From NCBI GenBank assembly GCA_026399475.1, contig JAPLQY010000114.1:1-64000 (forward strand): a DNA stretch of 64,000 nt, in the 5' to 3' direction. Shown here piece after piece: positions 6,192-13,454 of the stretch. The notes under the pieces were generated by a model. That model worked only from the letters and a program-made list of their open reading frames with translations. It did no database searches and was not told the DNA's origin. The position numbers were made by a program, and so were the translations under genes. Every line of letters starts with the position of its first letter. The stretch's first letter is position 1. The stretch is from Rhodocyclales bacterium (lineage in GTDB: Bacteria > Pseudomonadota > Gammaproteobacteria > Burkholderiales > Rhodocyclaceae).

Positions 6192-8774
6192 ATGAGTGGC
6201 TGGCTCGAAGCAAGGGGCGTTCGGCATCAACCGTCAGTGGCGGTCGCATTCGCTGAGAATCTCGAAGCTGGCGACGAAGACGAAACTGAGGCCGCTGACG
6301 GACTGAGCGCGCTGTCAATCCCCTACAGCGTTTTCCCCGACGTGAAGGCGGAAAGCATCACGCGGAAGGAGATGTGTTGGGGCGACATCGTTAGCGTGCT
6401 GATGGCGCCCAAGGAGCGCGCCAGCAAAGAGGATTGCCCGTTGCTCAAGCTCGCGACGTTCGGCGACAAACGAACAGGCAAGAACTGCCTGCGCAGCGAT
6501 GGCAACATGCTGGCTGTCTTCGGTATCGAAGGCGACTATGACGGCGAAGAAGTCAGTGTGGACGAGGCTACTGCTCGGCTGGCGAAGCATGGCATCGAGG
6601 CCCTGATCTACACCAGCGCGAGTCATGGCGTCGTGGCGCCACCACGATCGAATGGTGGGCCTCGTTGGCGTGTTCTAGCGCCATTGTCCCAAGCGCACTC
6701 CCCGGATGAACGTCGACGCTTGGTGGCGATGCTGAACTACGCTCTTGACGGCATCTTGGCCAGCGAGAGTTTCACCCCAAGCCAGACCTACTACTTCGGT
6801 CGTGTTCGAGGCGTCGAGTATGAAGCCCGTCACGTTGCCGGGCAGGCGATCGATCAGCTCGATCTGGTCCTCGACGAGATCTACGCGACCAGCGGCCAAA
6901 AGGAGAAAGCGCCGAGCACTGGCGGCAGCGATGACCTGGATCGCATGGCGGCACTTGCTGACGTGACCGCCGAGACAATCACGGATCTGCGCTCCACCAT
7001 TCCCTTCTTCAGTGCAGCGGACGCTGACGACTATCAGTTCTGGGTGCCCAAGTTCGGGCACGCACTGGCAAGCCTCAAGGAGACAGAATTCGCCGAGGAA
7101 GCCCGCGAGATTTGGCACGAGTTCAGCGCCAAGAGCCCGCACTATGACACCGATGAAACCGAGGCGAAGTGGGAAGGGATCAATCCAAGCGAGAGCACCT
7201 ACCGTTCTATTTTCGGCTGGGCAGCCGAGCCAAACAGGGGGTGGAAAAATCCCCGAAGCAACACCACGCCCAAGACCGGCGACCAGTACGCGACCCGGAT
7301 CGACCATACCGATACCGGCAATGCGAACCTGTTGGCGCAGCTCACCGACGGCAACCTGCGCTATGTACCCGACCGGCGCCTGTGGCTGTGGTGGGACGGC
7401 GGCAGGTGGGTCGCCGACGATCACGGCAGCCTGGCGCACCAAGCGGCGCTGCGGGTGGCCCGGCACTACCACAACAAGGCGGCCGAGCTGGCGCAGAAGG
7501 CCAGCGATCCTGTTCACGATGACGACGGCCGCAAGAAGCTGGAGAAGACCATCGAGGCGTTGCGGAAGTGGGAAAAGCACTGCCGGAACAAGCGCACCAT
7601 CGACGCCATGCTGGCGACGGCGGCCAAGGATCAGCGCTTTCATGTCAGTGTTGCCCAACTGGACCGCGACCCGTGGCTCCTTGGCGTCGAGAACGGCGTG
7701 GTGGATCTGCGTACCGGCGCGATCCGCGCGACGGCCCGCGACGAGTTCGTGACCAAGCGCTCGCCCTTTCGCTTCGATCCGGCGGCGACGGCCCCACGCT
7801 GGTGCAAGTTCATCGAAGAGATTACCGGTGCGCCGGAGCCAGGCGGCAGTTTCACGCAGCGCCCCGCGCTGGCGGCCTACCTGCACCGGGGGTTGGGCTA
7901 CTCGCTCACCGGCTCGGTGGCGGAACAGAAGATGTTCGTGTGCATCGGCGGCGGGTCTAATGGCAAGAACGTCCTCCTCGACATGTTCCAGTGGATCGCT
8001 GGCGACTACTGCAGGACGATTCAGCCCGATGCGCTGATGGCGACCAAACACAGTAACGACGCCGAGCGCCCCTCACCGGCGGCCGCCAGCCTGGCAGGGG
8101 CCCGCGCGGCGCATTGCAGCGAGAGCAAGGACGGCCAGAAGCTCGACGTGGCCCTGGTCAAGCGGCACACCGGTGGCGGCTACATGACGGCGCGCCTGAT
8201 GCGGGAAAACACCTTCCGCTTCGAGATCACCCACAAGTTGTGGCTGATGACCAATCACCGGCCGGCGCTCGATCACCTGGACGATGCCATGAAGGGGCGG
8301 TTGCACCTGATCCCCTTCGATCGCAAGTGGAACCGGCCCGGCCACCCTGAACGCGACCCGAATCTACCCGAGGGCGACAAAGACCTGATGACGAAGCTCA
8401 GGGCCGAAGCCGAGGGCGTGCTGGCCTGGCTGGTTGCCGGCGCCGTGGCGTACTCACAGGAGGGCGTAGAGCCCCCCGGCGAGGTTTCCCGCATGACCCG
8501 CGACTACTTCATGGACCAGGACGCTCTCGGCCGCTGGCTGGAGCAATTCAAGCCCTGCGACACGAAGGACGGGGAGCTGGCCGGCGACTTGTTCGACGCA
8601 TTCGTGACGTGGTGCAGCGACGAAGGCATCGACGAGTTCCACCCCTCCAATCAGACAAGCTTTTCGCTGGAGTTGCGTAGGCGGGGGCATGAGCGGCGCA
8701 AAGGGAAAGACGGAATGCGCTACGGATTGCGGACTGTTTCAGGGTCCAAATTGGTGACGGGTGACGGGTTATGA
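6192..8774 (+). CDS. P4/D5-type primase-helicase
   Basis: An 860-residue replication protein. The N-terminal third (about 1-300) has a primase-like region (VFGIEGDYDGEEV, then SNGGPRWRVLAPL). A D5_N-like segment follows from about 370 (LLAQLTDGNLRYVPDRRLW). The superfamily 3 helicase domain has the Walker A loop GGGSNGKN at residues 586-593, with asparagine in place of the usual Ser/Thr after the lysine. The end of the domain reads FEITHKLWLMTNHRPALDH and GRLHLIPFDRKW. Satellite P4 alpha and relatives start replication by binding repeated octamers, and six GGTGAYGG-type repeats lie at and just after the end of this gene. The ATG at 6192 follows a GGGGTCCGGGC stretch. Confidence 0.88.
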   Translation: MSGWLEARGVRHQPSVAVAFAENLEAGDEDETEAADGLSALSIPYSVFPDVKAESITRKEMCWGDIVSVLMAPKERASKEDCPLLKLATFGDKRTGKNCLRSDGNMLAVFGIEGDYDGEEVSVDEATARLAKHGIEALIYTSASHGVVAPPRSNGGPRWRVLAPLSQAHSPDERRRLVAMLNYALDGILASESFTPSQTYYFGRVRGVEYEARHVAGQAIDQLDLVLDEIYATSGQKEKAPSTGGSDDLDRMAALADVTAETITDLRSTIPFFSAADADDYQFWVPKFGHALASLKETEFAEEAREIWHEFSAKSPHYDTDETEAKWEGINPSESTYRSIFGWAAEPNRGWKNPRSNTTPKTGDQYATRIDHTDTGNANLLAQLTDGNLRYVPDRRLWLWWDGGRWVADDHGSLAHQAALRVARHYHNKAAELAQKASDPVHDDDGRKKLEKTIEALRKWEKHCRNKRTIDAMLATAAKDQRFHVSVAQLDRDPWLLGVENGVVDLRTGAIRATARDEFVTKRSPFRFDPAATAPRWCKFIEEITGAPEPGGSFTQRPALAAYLHRGLGYSLTGSVAEQKMFVCIGGGSNGKNVLLDMFQWIAGDYCRTIQPDALMATKHSNDAERPSPAAASLAGARAAHCSESKDGQKLDVALVKRHTGGGYMTARLMRENTFRFEITHKLWLMTNHRPALDHLDDAMKGRLHLIPFDRKWNRPGHPERDPNLPEGDKDLMTKLRAEAEGVLAWLVAGAVAYSQEGVEPPGEVSRMTRDYFMDQDALGRWLEQFKPCDTKDGELAGDLFDAFVTWCSDEGIDEFHPSNQTSFSLELRRRGHERRKGKDGMRYGLRTVSGSKLVTGDGL

Positions 8775-8863
8775 ATAGTTTCTCTAGTTCCTCTCTAGGT
8801 GATGGTTTTTTGATGTCTACAGGGAGATATAGGCGCACCCATCACAACCCATCACCCGTCACC
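8753..8863. other. Candidate replication origin: inverted iteron clusters
   Basis: GGTGACGGG occurs at 8753-8761 and 8760-8768 and GGTGATGG at 8798-8805. On the minus strand the same motif occurs at 8838-8845, 8848-8856 and 8855-8863. The outer arms, GGTGACGGGTGACGGGTT (8753-8770) and its near complement (8846-8863), pair at 17 of 18 positions. The cluster overlaps the end of the primase-helicase gene. P4-type alpha proteins are known to bind GGTGAACA-like octamers at their origin, so an origin is the best reading. An open frame of 96 codons across this stretch (8771-9061) has no family match and is not called. Confidence 0.55.
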
Positions 8864-8953
8864 AACGGGGCCGTACGTCCAAAATCTAAAGTAGAGCGCA
8901 GTAGGTGCGCAAACTGTGCAAAAGTGCGCCCCGCTCATTTCGGTCGCAGTACG

Positions 8954-9052
8954 CGCGATCGTGCGCGGGCGACATGTGCCAAGCGCTACTCCACCACCGA
9001 CCGGAATCTAGACAATCCTTACACCTCGCGATCGTGCGCGTGCGACATATGC
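8954..9052 (+). repeat. 26-bp direct repeat pair, 73 bases apart
   Basis: CGCGATCGTGCGCG followed by G or T, GCGACAT, G or A and TGC occurs at 8954-8979 and at 9027-9052, with 24 of 26 identities. The pair lies between the iteron cluster and the next gene. It may be a second replication or copy-control site, or a protein-binding region. The 290-base stretch 8775-9064 has no supported gene. Confidence 0.6.
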
Positions 9053-9064
9053 GAGGGGTAGGCC

Positions 9065-9508
9065 GTGAGTGACGCGCTGAGCTTCGGCAAGCACGAGGGC
9101 AAGCCCCTCGCCGACGTGCCCCTTCAATACCTGCTCTACCTGACCGGCCGCGACTACCTTCGCGCCTCCCGGCCGGCGACAACCCGGATTGTTCTGCGCG
9201 AGCTGCTGCGCCGACTGCAGACCGATTTCGAGGTCACCCTGGCCGATGCCATCAAGACATTGAGCGCCGAGGAGTGGCGCAAGGTGAAGGCCACCAAGGC
9301 CCAGCGCAAAGGCGGGAAGCTCTCGGCGCTCGACGTAACCCGGCGCGAGGAAGCTAAAGCACGCCGGGAGCAGGCTTGGCAGACCCGCCAGGCAGCGATC
9401 GAGGCCGAGCGCAGGGCAATGGCCGAGCGGATCGCCGCCGGCACCGACGCGGCCTATTTCGTGATGCGTACCCGGCAGGGGCAGCACGGTGTCGGTGATC
9501 TGCTGTGA
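9065..9508 (+). CDS. DUF3820-like protein with coiled-coil tail
   Basis: A 147-residue protein. The first 45 residues fit the DUF3820 pattern, LSFGKHEGKPLADVPLQYLLYL, found in many phage and bacterial small proteins of unknown function. The rest is charged and helical (RREEAKARREQAWQTRQ), consistent with a coiled coil. GTG 9065 is used; it follows a GAGGGGTAG site. It overlaps the following frame near its end. Confidence 0.65.
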   Translation: MSDALSFGKHEGKPLADVPLQYLLYLTGRDYLRASRPATTRIVLRELLRRLQTDFEVTLADAIKTLSAEEWRKVKATKAQRKGGKLSALDVTRREEAKARREQAWQTRQAAIEAERRAMAERIAAGTDAAYFVMRTRQGQHGVGDLL

Positions 9509-9528
9509 GGCGTGAAAGAACTCCGACG

Positions 9529-10056
9529 ATGAATGGCTTCATATCGATGTACAACGCGGCCTGCCTGCTCACGGGCGACTCCGGCACCGAAGACGTGGAG
9601 AACTGGCTCATGCTGCTGATCGACCAGGCGGACGAGCTGCGAGCCGTCAAGGTCTGGACGGATCGTCGTAGCCCCTATCTCCCCGGCGGCTTGTCTTTTC
9701 AGCGACGGCCGGAGCAGTGGCGCATTTCCGTCGCGGCGTTCCGCGCCTGGTGCGTGAGCAACGGCTTCACGCTCGCGCCCGATCAGGACACGCCGTCGCT
9801 GCCGGCTGCGGATGCTGCTGCAGGCAAGGCCGGGGGGCGACGCGCCAGACAGATTGCCCGGATCGTTGACGAGATCAAGGTGCAGGGCTGGAATGCCTTG
9901 CAAGTTCCCTACGGTGGGAAGCAGAAAATCAAAGCCGCTTGCCTGAAAGAAACGGCCCTCTTCACTGAGGACGGATTTACGCGCGCCTGGCAGGAAGCCA
10001 TCGGTCAAGGCGCTCTTCGCATGGAGCACCACGAGAACTACACGTCCCGGAAGTAG
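9529..10056 (+). CDS. Hypothetical phage-type protein
   Basis: A 175-residue protein starting MNGFISMYNAACLLTGD. The N-terminal half has WLMLLIDQADELRAVKVW and the C-terminal half a basic segment KAGGRRARQIARIVDEIKVQGWNAL followed by a helix-turn-helix-like region. ATG 9529 is preferred over a GTG at 9505, which overlaps the stop of the preceding gene. The family is not recognised. Position after the replication region suggests an early or regulatory protein. Confidence 0.6.
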   Translation: MNGFISMYNAACLLTGDSGTEDVENWLMLLIDQADELRAVKVWTDRRSPYLPGGLSFQRRPEQWRISVAAFRAWCVSNGFTLAPDQDTPSLPAADAAAGKAGGRRARQIARIVDEIKVQGWNALQVPYGGKQKIKAACLKETALFTEDGFTRAWQEAIGQGALRMEHHENYTSRK

Positions 10057-10061
10057 GCAGA

Positions 10062-10105
10062 GTGTGCACCCAAAAATGCACACGTGCACACTCTTGACTG
10101 CACAC
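10062..10105. promoter_or_regulatory. Cluster of TGCACA half-sites over a -35-like box
   Basis: Four TGCACA half-sites fall in 44 bases: GTGTGCA (10062-10068), TGCACAC (10077-10083), GTGCACAC (10084-10091) and TGCACAC (10099-10105). The first two form a perfect 7-bp inverted repeat with an 8-base spacer. A TTGACT (10094-10099) lies inside the array; a good -10 box at normal spacing is not evident. It looks like an operator ahead of the unit that starts at 10186. Confidence 0.5.
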
Positions 10106-10185
10106 TAGGCCAGGCCCTTAGCATCGCGCATAGCTCAGCCGCATCATCCCGATGCGGCAACGTTTTCCACGTGGAGAACCGACGT

Positions 10186-10485
10186 ATGCGACACAACCAG
10201 CCCCCGATCATCAAGTTCGTCATTCCCGCCCTGCCAGGGTTCTTCACCCTTTCCCCGTTGCTCGATGAACCAAACCGGCAAGTGGTCGAGGCGAGCAAAG
10301 AGCCGATCGTTGGCTGGGCGGTGGATGAACTCAACGTGGTGTATCCCATGTCCCCGATCGCCTTGGAACTGGATGCCGGGCCGACGCTGTGCCCTGACGG
10401 GACCGTCCTCGATGTCACCGGCCAATGGGAATCGCTCGACGCCTGGCTCGCTGAGCAGAAATCCAAGCGTGAAGTGCTGTACTGA
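10186..10485 (+). CDS. Hypothetical protein
   Basis: A 99-residue protein starting MRHNQPPIIKFVIPALPGFF. It is mostly beta-like with a short helical end, LDAWLAEQKSKREVLY. ATG 10186 follows GTGGAG. An earlier in-frame start would fall in the TGCACA operator region. I do not recognise the family. It may start the late unit that includes the virion-like proteins. Confidence 0.55.
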   Translation: MRHNQPPIIKFVIPALPGFFTLSPLLDEPNRQVVEASKEPIVGWAVDELNVVYPMSPIALELDAGPTLCPDGTVLDVTGQWESLDAWLAEQKSKREVLY

Positions 10486-10563
10486 CATCGCCGCGCCGAT
10501 GGTTCGCGTTCTTGGCAAGGCACACCGTACCTTTCCTCTTGTAGCGAACACAAAGGGAGCGGC

Positions 10564-10806
10564 GTGCCTGGATATCGTCTGGTCGGCATCAACGAGCTCG
10601 GCATTCGTGTTGGCGAAGACCATCACAACGCCAAACTGACGAATCAGGAGGTGGATCGGATGCGCGAACTACACGAGGCGGGAGCGACGATTACCGATCT
10701 GGCGCTGATGTTCGAGGTGGGCAAAGGCACGGTCTGCGACATCGTGAATTATCGTCGGCGTGCGCAGGTGCCGACCCGCTTCAGGCGGATCGATCTCGCG
10801 CAATGA
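10564..10806 (+). CDS. Helix-turn-helix protein, paralog of the 3997 gene
   Basis: An 80-residue protein with a GTG start after GGGAGCG. It contains RVGEDHHNAKLTNQEVDRM and a helix-turn-helix ITDLALMFEVGKGTVCDIVNYRRR. It matches the protein at 3997-4308 in the GEDHHNAKLTN motif and in the helix-turn-helix, but lacks the intervening 25 residues. It sits 12 bases upstream of the gp14-like gene. The two paralogs may regulate different parts of the element. Confidence 0.7.
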   Translation: MPGYRLVGINELGIRVGEDHHNAKLTNQEVDRMRELHEAGATITDLALMFEVGKGTVCDIVNYRRRAQVPTRFRRIDLAQ

Positions 10807-10818
10807 GGGGATTACACG

Positions 10819-11373
10819 GTGAGCATTGAAGCGCTTCAATTGTTCTCGATGGGCTCGTCGCTCCTCGGCGGTCTGCTGGGGGCGAAGGGTAGCTACGACT
10901 CGGCCAGCGCCAGCAAGGAAGCCTATGCCATCCAGGCCGCCATTGCTCGAGCGAACGCGCAAACCTCTGAAGCGCAGGCGCAGCTCGCGCTGGAGAACGG
11001 TCAGTCCGCCGAACAGAACACGCGACTGCGCACCCGGCAAGTCATCGGCTCTCAGCGAGCCGCCATGGCCGCCAACGGCATCGACCTGGGCGAAGGCACG
11101 GCCACCGACATCCTGACGACCAGCACCTTCATGGGCGAGCGCGATGCGCTGACCGTGCGCACCAATGCGGCCCGCGAAGCATGGGGCTACCGCGTGCAGG
11201 GCACCAACGCGATCAACAACGCCAACGTGATGGACCAGGCCGGCAACGCCATCAACCCCGGCATGGCAGCCGCCGGTTCCTTGCTGACCACGGCAAGCTC
11301 GGTAGCGGGCACTTGGTACCAGCGGGGCAAAGGCAGTCCGATGTCATCCGAGATGTCTTACGGCTGGACCTGA
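10819..11373 (+). CDS. gp14-like internal virion (DNA ejection) protein
   Basis: A 184-residue protein with a GTG start. A glycine-rich hydrophobic N-terminus (FSMGSSLLGGLLGAKG) precedes a long helical region with QVIGSQRAAMAANGIDLGEGTATDI and NAAREAWGYRVQGTN. These segments are characteristic of podovirus internal virion proteins of the T7 gp14 type. In those phages the protein leaves the particle and enters the cell envelope to form part of the DNA channel. Its size fits (T7 gp14 is about 196 residues). It is first in the order gp14-like, HNH, gp15-like, gp16-like. Confidence 0.72.
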   Translation: MSIEALQLFSMGSSLLGGLLGAKGSYDSASASKEAYAIQAAIARANAQTSEAQAQLALENGQSAEQNTRLRTRQVIGSQRAAMAANGIDLGEGTATDILTTSTFMGERDALTVRTNAAREAWGYRVQGTNAINNANVMDQAGNAINPGMAAAGSLLTTASSVAGTWYQRGKGSPMSSEMSYGWT

Positions 11374-11377
11374 TGCA

Positions 11378-11812
11378 ATGGGAGCGCAACGGAGCACCAT
11401 CGAGCGTCTCCTCGACCACGTTGAAAAGACGCCTACGTGCTGGGTGTGGCACGGGAGCCTCATGAACAAGGGATATCCCCATGCAGGTGTGGATGGCATC
11501 ACTGTCCGTGTCAGTCGCTTCTTCTATGCGCACTTCAAAGGTCCTATACCAGAGGGCCACTTTGTCCACATAAAGTGCAAGAACCGACAGTGCGTGAACC
11601 CTGCGCATCTTGAGGCCGTGACTCCTGACGAGTGCAATCTTCGGAGCAACTCGTGCTCGGCCGTGAACGCGAGAAAACACAATTGCATTCGCGGGCACCG
11701 CCTTCGTGGCGGGAATCTCTATGTCACTCCGGCCGGCCGCCGGCAGTGCCGAACCTGCCAAGCGATAAGACGAAGAAAGCACAAGGAGAAAAATATTGCC
11801 GCGCGTGCCTGA
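11378..11812 (+). CDS. HNH endonuclease, probable homing type
   Basis: A 144-residue protein. The N-terminal part, TPTCWVWHGSLMNKGYP, and the core GHFVHIKCKNRQCVNPAHLEAVTP hold the zinc and catalytic pattern of HNH nucleases (CxNRxCVNPxHL). A second Cys/His cluster, NCIRGHRL and CRTCQAIRRR, is near the end. It interrupts the gp14-like/gp15-like gene pair and overlaps the next gene by 17 bases, typical of free-standing phage homing endonucleases. It may instead act in DNA processing. Confidence 0.8.
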   Translation: MGAQRSTIERLLDHVEKTPTCWVWHGSLMNKGYPHAGVDGITVRVSRFFYAHFKGPIPEGHFVHIKCKNRQCVNPAHLEAVTPDECNLRSNSCSAVNARKHNCIRGHRLRGGNLYVTPAGRRQCRTCQAIRRRKHKEKNIAARA

Positions 11813-13454
11813 GTATTCGTCGCCACAAGTTCAGCCGCAGAACCTGCCGGGTGTCCAGCAATCCTCCAACGCCACGCCGGCTCTGCTCGGTGTTGGTGGC
11901 GAGCAAATGCAGCAATTCGGCAAGGCGCTGGCTGGTTTCGGCGGCGTTATGGGCAAGATTGCCAGTGCCGAACTCGAAGAAGTCGACCAGGCGCGACTGC
12001 AGGAGAGCTATACCAAGCTGTCGAAGGCCGCCAACGCCAGCCTTTACGGCGATGGCGGCGTGATGGGACTGTCCGGCAGTCAGGCAGTCGGCGCGGCGGA
12101 CAAGTGGAGCGTTGATTACGACAAGATAGCAGGTGAGTTGTCCGCTGAGCTGCACCCGCGCCAGGCGCAGAAATTCCAGAAGATCGTGCAGGTAACCAAG
12201 CGCGCCTACCACGACAACGTGATGCGCCACGAATTCACGCAGAACAAGGTGTTTAAGGACGAGACCGCAAAGGCCGTCATTGACCAGGCCTTGGAAAACG
12301 CGGGCGTGAACTATGAGGATGGTGGCCTGATCGGACTCAATCTCGGCACGGCGCGCGAGACGCTGGTCAAGCGCCCGGAATACCTTGGTGCGTCGGCCGA
12401 AGTACGGCAGCGCATGGATGCCGCGCTTGAAGGATCGTTTCACGCTCGCGTCGTGACGGCCGCACTCGACGCCGGCAACACCGGCTACGCCAAGGAGTGG
12501 TTCGACGCGAACCGCGACCGCATCCCGCTGGATATGCGCGGCAAGGTGGAGAAGCAACTCAAGCCGGCTACCGACTTCGCCGAGGGCAAGGCGCTGGCGC
12601 TCGAAGCGCAGCAGAAGATCACTGCCGGCAGCTCGCTGGTCGAGGTTGAGTCGTGGATGGGCGAGAAGGCCAAGAGCAAGGAAGCGCACAACGTGGCGCA
12701 GTCCATGATGGCGCAGCACCAGGATGCCCAGCGCCGGCAGGATGCCAAGGTGCAGGGGGGATACCTGGAGCGCTTCGAGCTGGCGCCGTCGCACAAGACC
12801 TTTACCGCGATCATGGGCGACCGGGGCTTTCAATCCATGGAACCCGAGGCGCGCGGCAAGCTGGTCAAGTACATGCGCAGCGAGCTGGAGCAGGCCGGCG
12901 ACAAGGCGCGCGCCCGGCAGAACGACAAGTTCCGTTCGCCCGAAGCCTTTGACAAGTTCATCACCACGCTGGAATCGCCAACCTTCGGCGGCATGTCGCG
13001 GCAGGAGGTATACAACCTGCGCCCAGAAATCGGCCCGGAGCTGACGCAGAAACTGCTGACCGAACACAAGTCTGCACAGGGCGGTGCGGCGCGCTTCCAG
13101 ATCGACAAGGATCTGCTGAACGAAGCGGTGCCCAAGGAGCTGCTGCAAAAGCAGAACAAGGACAAGCTCAACGCCTATCACGGCATTGTCGAAACCGAGC
13201 TGATCAAGTGGAAACAGGAGAACCCCAGCAAGCTGCCGACACTGGACGAGCAGAAGAAGATCGCCCGATCGGCGAACGCCGAGTATGTCGGCGTCCGCTG
13301 GGGGCCGAACCAGTCCTTGCACGCCTACGACCTCAAGGAGGGACAGTCCAACGCCGTGCCCAAGAACTTCTATGCCAAGGGCGAGAAACGAGGGCTGTCC
13401 GAAGATCAGATCCTCAGTGAGTGGCAGCAGTTCCAGGCATCGAGGCGCAAATGA
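11796..13454 (+). CDS. gp15-like internal virion protein
   Basis: A 552-residue, largely helical protein without transmembrane segments. It starts MPRVPEYSSPQVQPQNLPGV, a proline/glutamine-rich lead common in podovirus internal virion proteins, and continues through long amphipathic helices (ALAGFGGVMGKIASAELEEV). The TTG start at 11796 has a strong AAGGAGA site. It overlaps the giant downstream gene by four bases (ATGA). The identification rests on layout, order and length more than on a single motif; T7 gp15 is longer (747 residues). Confidence 0.65.
   Translation: MPRVPEYSSPQVQPQNLPGVQQSSNATPALLGVGGEQMQQFGKALAGFGGVMGKIASAELEEVDQARLQESYTKLSKAANASLYGDGGVMGLSGSQAVGAADKWSVDYDKIAGELSAELHPRQAQKFQKIVQVTKRAYHDNVMRHEFTQNKVFKDETAKAVIDQALENAGVNYEDGGLIGLNLGTARETLVKRPEYLGASAEVRQRMDAALEGSFHARVVTAALDAGNTGYAKEWFDANRDRIPLDMRGKVEKQLKPATDFAEGKALALEAQQKITAGSSLVEVESWMGEKAKSKEAHNVAQSMMAQHQDAQRRQDAKVQGGYLERFELAPSHKTFTAIMGDRGFQSMEPEARGKLVKYMRSELEQAGDKARARQNDKFRSPEAFDKFITTLESPTFGGMSRQEVYNLRPEIGPELTQKLLTEHKSAQGGAARFQIDKDLLNEAVPKELLQKQNKDKLNAYHGIVETELIKWKQENPSKLPTLDEQKKIARSANAEYVGVRWGPNQSLHAYDLKEGQSNAVPKNFYAKGEKRGLSEDQILSEWQQFQASRRK

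Noticed and set aside
8771-9061. Open frame of 96 codons after the primase-helicase gene, starting in an ATGA overlap
   Set aside because: It runs through the iteron cluster and the 26-bp direct repeats, has no recognisable family, an odd Arg/Ser/Cys-rich composition and no ribosome-binding site of its own. A non-coding origin region explains it better.
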